This document shows positions 61,312-64,000 of a DNA stretch of 64,000 nt, piece by piece (position 1 is the first letter of the stretch; each line of letters begins with the position of its first letter). Both the position numbers and the translations under genes were made by a program. The DNA comes from [Pantoea] beijingensis (GTDB taxonomy: Bacteria > Pseudomonadota > Gammaproteobacteria > Enterobacterales > Enterobacteriaceae): contig NZ_CP071409.1 in the NCBI RefSeq assembly GCF_022647505.1, positions 3,968,001-4,032,000 on the forward strand, read 5' to 3'. The notes beneath the pieces were generated by a model. It did not search any database and had not been told where the DNA came from. It worked only from the letters and a program-made list of their open reading frames with translations.

Positions 61312-62985
61312 ATGAAATTCATCGGAAAATTTATTCTCACACTGCTGCTACTGCTTATTTTTATTGTGGTAGTGCTTTATTTCCTGTTACAGACTCAATG
61401 GGGCGCAGGCTGGGCGGGACGTTTCATTAGTGACCGTACCGATTACCATCTTTCGCTTACTAAAATTGAACATAACTTTTCGTCTCCCTCACATCTGATT
61501 CTGGATAATGTCACGTTCGGACATGATGGTCAGCCTGCGGTATTGGTCGCGAATCGGGTTGATTTAGGTCTGGCGCTCACTCAGTTTAGTAACCCGTTCC
61601 ACTTCGCCAGTATTGAGTTTATGCGAGGATCACTTGACGTCGCGAACAACAATCTGGCCTGGCCACTGCAGGCCAACCGTTTGCAGTTGACTGATATGGC
61701 CGTCAATAGTCCCCATTTTTCTTTGCCGATCTCAGCACAACGCGTTAATGGCGGCGTGATGCCATGGCAACCGAAGGAAAACAACTTTTTGGGTGAAAAT
61801 GCGAATTTCCAACTGAGCGCGGGCTCCATGGAATTGAACGGCATACCGGGTAATAACGTATTACTTCAGGGGAGGATCGCCCAAGACCAGTTAGTGTTCA
61901 GTAACGTTGGTGCAGATTTAGCCCGTGGCTCCATGACGGGGAATGCCGAACGTGATGCTGAAGGAAACTGGAATATCGCCAACCTGCGTCTTAATGATAT
62001 CCGTCTGCAGACAGACTCTTCGCTGACAACGTTTCTTCAGCCCATTTTCGATCTCCCTTCAGTGCATATTGGCCGTCTTGATCTTATCAATGCCCATCTT
62101 CAGGGACCGGAATGGGCGGTAACCGATCTCGATCTCACACTGAAGGATTTAACGCTACGTGAAGGCGACTGGCAGAGCGAAATGGGAACGCTATCGATGA
62201 ATGCCAGTAATTTTATTAATGGCCGGCTGGAGCTTAATGATCCTATTGTAAATATGGATTTTTCGCCCCAAGGCATTAATATTTCCCAGTTTAGTTCACG
62301 TTGGGTTAACGGCTTGCTGCGTGCGAAGGGACAATGGATACGCAATAATAAGCGTCTGATGCTTGATGAGCTGGTCGTGGCCGGACTGGAGTATACGCTA
62401 CCGGACAATTGGCGCGACCGCTGGATGCAACCGCTACCTGACTGGCTGGATAGCGTAGCAGTGAAAAAATTTAGCGCCAACCGTAACCTGATTATCGATA
62501 TTAACCCAGCATATCCCTTCCAGCTTACTGCGCTGGATGGTAAGGGAAGCGATCTGTTGCTGGCACGCAATCATCAATGGGGAATATGGCGCGGCGAACT
62601 CAGCTTCAATGCAGCAGAAGCCACCTTCAATCGCACCGATATAAGGCGTCCTTCTATCGCACTTAACGCTGATGCTAACCAAATCAGCGTGACCGAGATG
62701 AGTGCTTTTGCCGCTAACGGTATGCTGGAGGGTTTAGCTACCGTCACACAACAGCCCACGCGCGACCTCTCCCTGACGCTCAATGGCCGTGAAGTGCCAA
62801 CGAATATACTGCATAACTGGGGCTGGCCAACGGTACCGCAAGCGGAAAATAGCGCACTGCAATTACAGCTTAATGCCCGACTGGAAAATAATAAGCCGCT
62901 ACGCGATAGCGCCAGTGGAAAATTGACGATCTCAGTGAATGGGCAAACGACTGAACAAAACATGGTAAATGGAAGCGTGTATTAA
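61312..62985 (+). CDS. yicH: AsmA-family protein YicH
   Basis: 557 residues (569 in E. coli). An N-terminal membrane anchor (about 5-28) precedes a long periplasmic beta-rich AsmA-like region (NVTFGHDGQPAVLVANRVDLGL; NGMLEGLATVTQQPTRDLSLTLNG). AsmA-like proteins are implicated in lipid transport between membranes; the role of YicH itself is unproven. GGAAGG lies 6-10 nt before the ATG. Confidence 0.92.
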   Translation: MKFIGKFILTLLLLLIFIVVVLYFLLQTQWGAGWAGRFISDRTDYHLSLTKIEHNFSSPSHLILDNVTFGHDGQPAVLVANRVDLGLALTQFSNPFHFASIEFMRGSLDVANNNLAWPLQANRLQLTDMAVNSPHFSLPISAQRVNGGVMPWQPKENNFLGENANFQLSAGSMELNGIPGNNVLLQGRIAQDQLVFSNVGADLARGSMTGNAERDAEGNWNIANLRLNDIRLQTDSSLTTFLQPIFDLPSVHIGRLDLINAHLQGPEWAVTDLDLTLKDLTLREGDWQSEMGTLSMNASNFINGRLELNDPIVNMDFSPQGINISQFSSRWVNGLLRAKGQWIRNNKRLMLDELVVAGLEYTLPDNWRDRWMQPLPDWLDSVAVKKFSANRNLIIDINPAYPFQLTALDGKGSDLLLARNHQWGIWRGELSFNAAEATFNRTDIRRPSIALNADANQISVTEMSAFAANGMLEGLATVTQQPTRDLSLTLNGREVPTNILHNWGWPTVPQAENSALQLQLNARLENNKPLRDSASGKLTISVNGQTTEQNMVNGSVY

Positions 62986-63362
62986 ATAACAGCGATACTT
63001 ACTGGGGCCACGCCGCAGCCGAAGTTTCCGGCCTGTGATTTTTTAGACTCTGAGGAGGATGAACCTCCTCTTCTCATCATCACGTGAAAAACAATGATAT
63101 TCTCTGCGACTGTCAGACACAGGTGCGACCATCCCGTGTATCGCGGTAAAGAATGTTGCCTCCATTTATTCCTGGTGCGGGTCCTGGTGCGGGCTACTCA
63201 TGCCATCAGGGACCCGGTAAGGTGAAACCGTCATACCTGGAGGGTGTTGAAATACTCCGCCTCAATGCCTGACTCAAGATGAGAGTGAAATAAAGATTTT
63301 GGCGGTTCCTGCGTAGAGTTTTTTACGCGAACAAGGGCGGATAACCTTCCGCCCTTTCTGCC
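62986..63362. other. Gene-free convergent spacer yicH/fabY
   Basis: 377 bp without a gene. Contents: a strong hairpin GAGGAGG-ATGAA-CCTCCTC at 63053-63071; an exact 12-bp tandem duplication (TCCTGGTGCGGG) at 63170-63193; and AAGGGCGG-ATAACCTT-CCGCCCTT at 63333-63356, which is probably the fabY terminator on the minus strand although the following T-run is weak. Confidence 0.6.
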
Positions 63363-64000
63363 CTAGTGTCCTGAGCCCCCTTGCTCCAGCGGACCATCAG
63401 GATCGGCGGGTAACACAATATAAACCCCTTCAAATACGGCCCCAAGCAGATCGTTACCGAACAATTCGACTTCCAGTTGCACCCGGGCCTTACGCCCGCG
63501 AGCCAAACGATCAAGATCGCCGCTCAGCGATCCCAAACTGGCTACCGCGCCCGGTTTACCGGTTATCGCGTGACTATAGCGGATATGTGCATCGGCCAGG
63601 ATGATCGTCCCACCCAGATGACGCTCGCGCAGCAGCAGCCAGATTAATCCCCATCCGGTCAATGTTGCCAGCGAGAACAAACTTCCGGCAAACAACGTAT
63701 GGTGCGGGTTTTGATTACCGGTCTCCGGCATCGTGGTAATAAACTTTTGGCCGGTATATTGGGTAATGCGAACACCCATTTTCTCACTTAGCGGGATATG
63801 TTCGTACCAGGCTTGTTGCAGCTGACCGCACCAGTCAGCACGGTGTAAAATATCGTCAAGCGTGACGACCGGTTTAATCATCAGGAAATGTCGTACCGGC
63901 GTTGTTTGTGGCGCGGTGATTTCCCCCTGATTGAGATAACCAAGTTTGGAAAAGAACTCGGCGGCGTCTTCACGCGCGCTACATACCACACGCTTGACCC
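63363..64000 (-). CDS. fabY: FabY (YiiD) acetyltransferase/thioesterase, C-terminal part
   Basis: The open frame runs off the window edge, so the N-terminus is missing. Visible are the end of the GNAT acetyltransferase domain ([21 protein letters not shown]) and the complete C-terminal thioesterase-like domain ([24 protein letters not shown], hotdog fold). It matches E. coli YiiD/FabY closely up to the C-terminus. FabY has been reported to act in initiation of fatty-acid synthesis in E. coli strains lacking FabH. Convergent with yicH, unlike E. coli. Confidence 0.93.
   Translation of the reverse strand, partial: VKRVVCSAREDAAEFFSKLGYLNQGEITAPQTTPVRHFLMIKPVVTLDDILHRADWCGQLQQAWYEHIPLSEKMGVRITQYTGQKFITTMPETGNQNPHHTLFAGSLFSLATLTGWGLIWLLLRERHLGGTIILADAHIRYSHAITGKPGAVASLGSLSGDLDRLARGRKARVQLEVELFGNDLLGAVFEGVYIVLPADPDGPLEQGGSGH

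Overview
The window looks like a stretch of a gammaproteobacterial (Enterobacterales) chromosome. Almost every conserved gene is recognisably the same as its Escherichia coli K-12 counterpart, and several E. coli neighbourhoods are kept: cpxP/cpxRA with fieF, cysE-gpsA-secB-grxC-yibN, envC-yibQ-tdh-kbl, the hldD-waaF-waaC LPS locus up to waaA-coaD-mutM-rpmG-rpmB-radC-coaBC-dut-slmA, rph-pyrE, yicC, yicG-ligB-gmk-rpoZ-spoT-trmH-recG and xanP-yicH. The blocks are joined differently from E. coli: cpxA next to trmL, btsT/btsSR next to yicG, fabY next to yicH. Extra genes interrupt them. Together with ERIC repeats this points to an Erwinia/Pantoea-like genus, which is an inference from gene order and not from a database search.

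Layout. 1-4.4 kb: metal efflux (fieF), the Cpx envelope-stress system with a clear CpxR box and a CpxQ-type sRNA in the cpxP 3' end, and trmL. 4.4-10.4 kb: the cysE-gpsA-secB-grxC-yibN operon (minus) and envC-yibQ (plus). Just before envC lie the last codons of a deleted gpmI gene. 10.5-12.7 kb: tdh-kbl threonine catabolism. 12.9-26.2 kb: LPS inner and outer core synthesis. hldD, waaF, waaC, waaL, a GT2 enzyme, waaQ and a GT8 enzyme run rightward. They converge on a leftward operon waaG-waaP-GT8-GT8 that has a JUMPstart/ops (RfaH) leader. waaA-coaD follows.

26.7-38.5 kb: housekeeping genes for DNA repair (mutM, radC), ribosomal proteins, CoA and dUTP metabolism, nucleoid occlusion (slmA), pyrE with its rph-pyrE attenuator, and yicC. 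Accessory genes are interspersed: a DUF2157/GDYXXLXY membrane pair, a CNT-family nucleoside transporter and a DUF3574 lipoprotein. 38.5-41.4 kb is a decayed, AT-rich island. It holds remnants of IS3-family elements, an IS903-type end, a perfect 36-bp palindrome, a frameshifted exported low-molecular-weight tyrosine phosphatase, an unknown 80-residue ORF and a full-length ERIC.

41.4-48.8 kb: the pyruvate transporter btsT with three direct-repeat BtsR-type sites, yjiX, the GTPase yjiA, and the cognate two-component system btsS-btsR. An SRPBCC-like protein and yicG come next. 48.9-56.9 kb: ligB, gmk, rpoZ, spoT, trmH, recG. 56.9-64 kb: a LysR regulator divergent from a pirin-ycaC pair, xanP behind a structured leader, the AsmA-like yicH, and fabY cut by the window edge.

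No tRNA, rRNA, CRISPR array or intact phage was seen. I did not find a convincing wholly new multi-gene system. The most unusual material is the decayed island, the gpmI scar, the ERIC element that supplies the end of waaC, and the self-contained BtsSR/BtsT locus.
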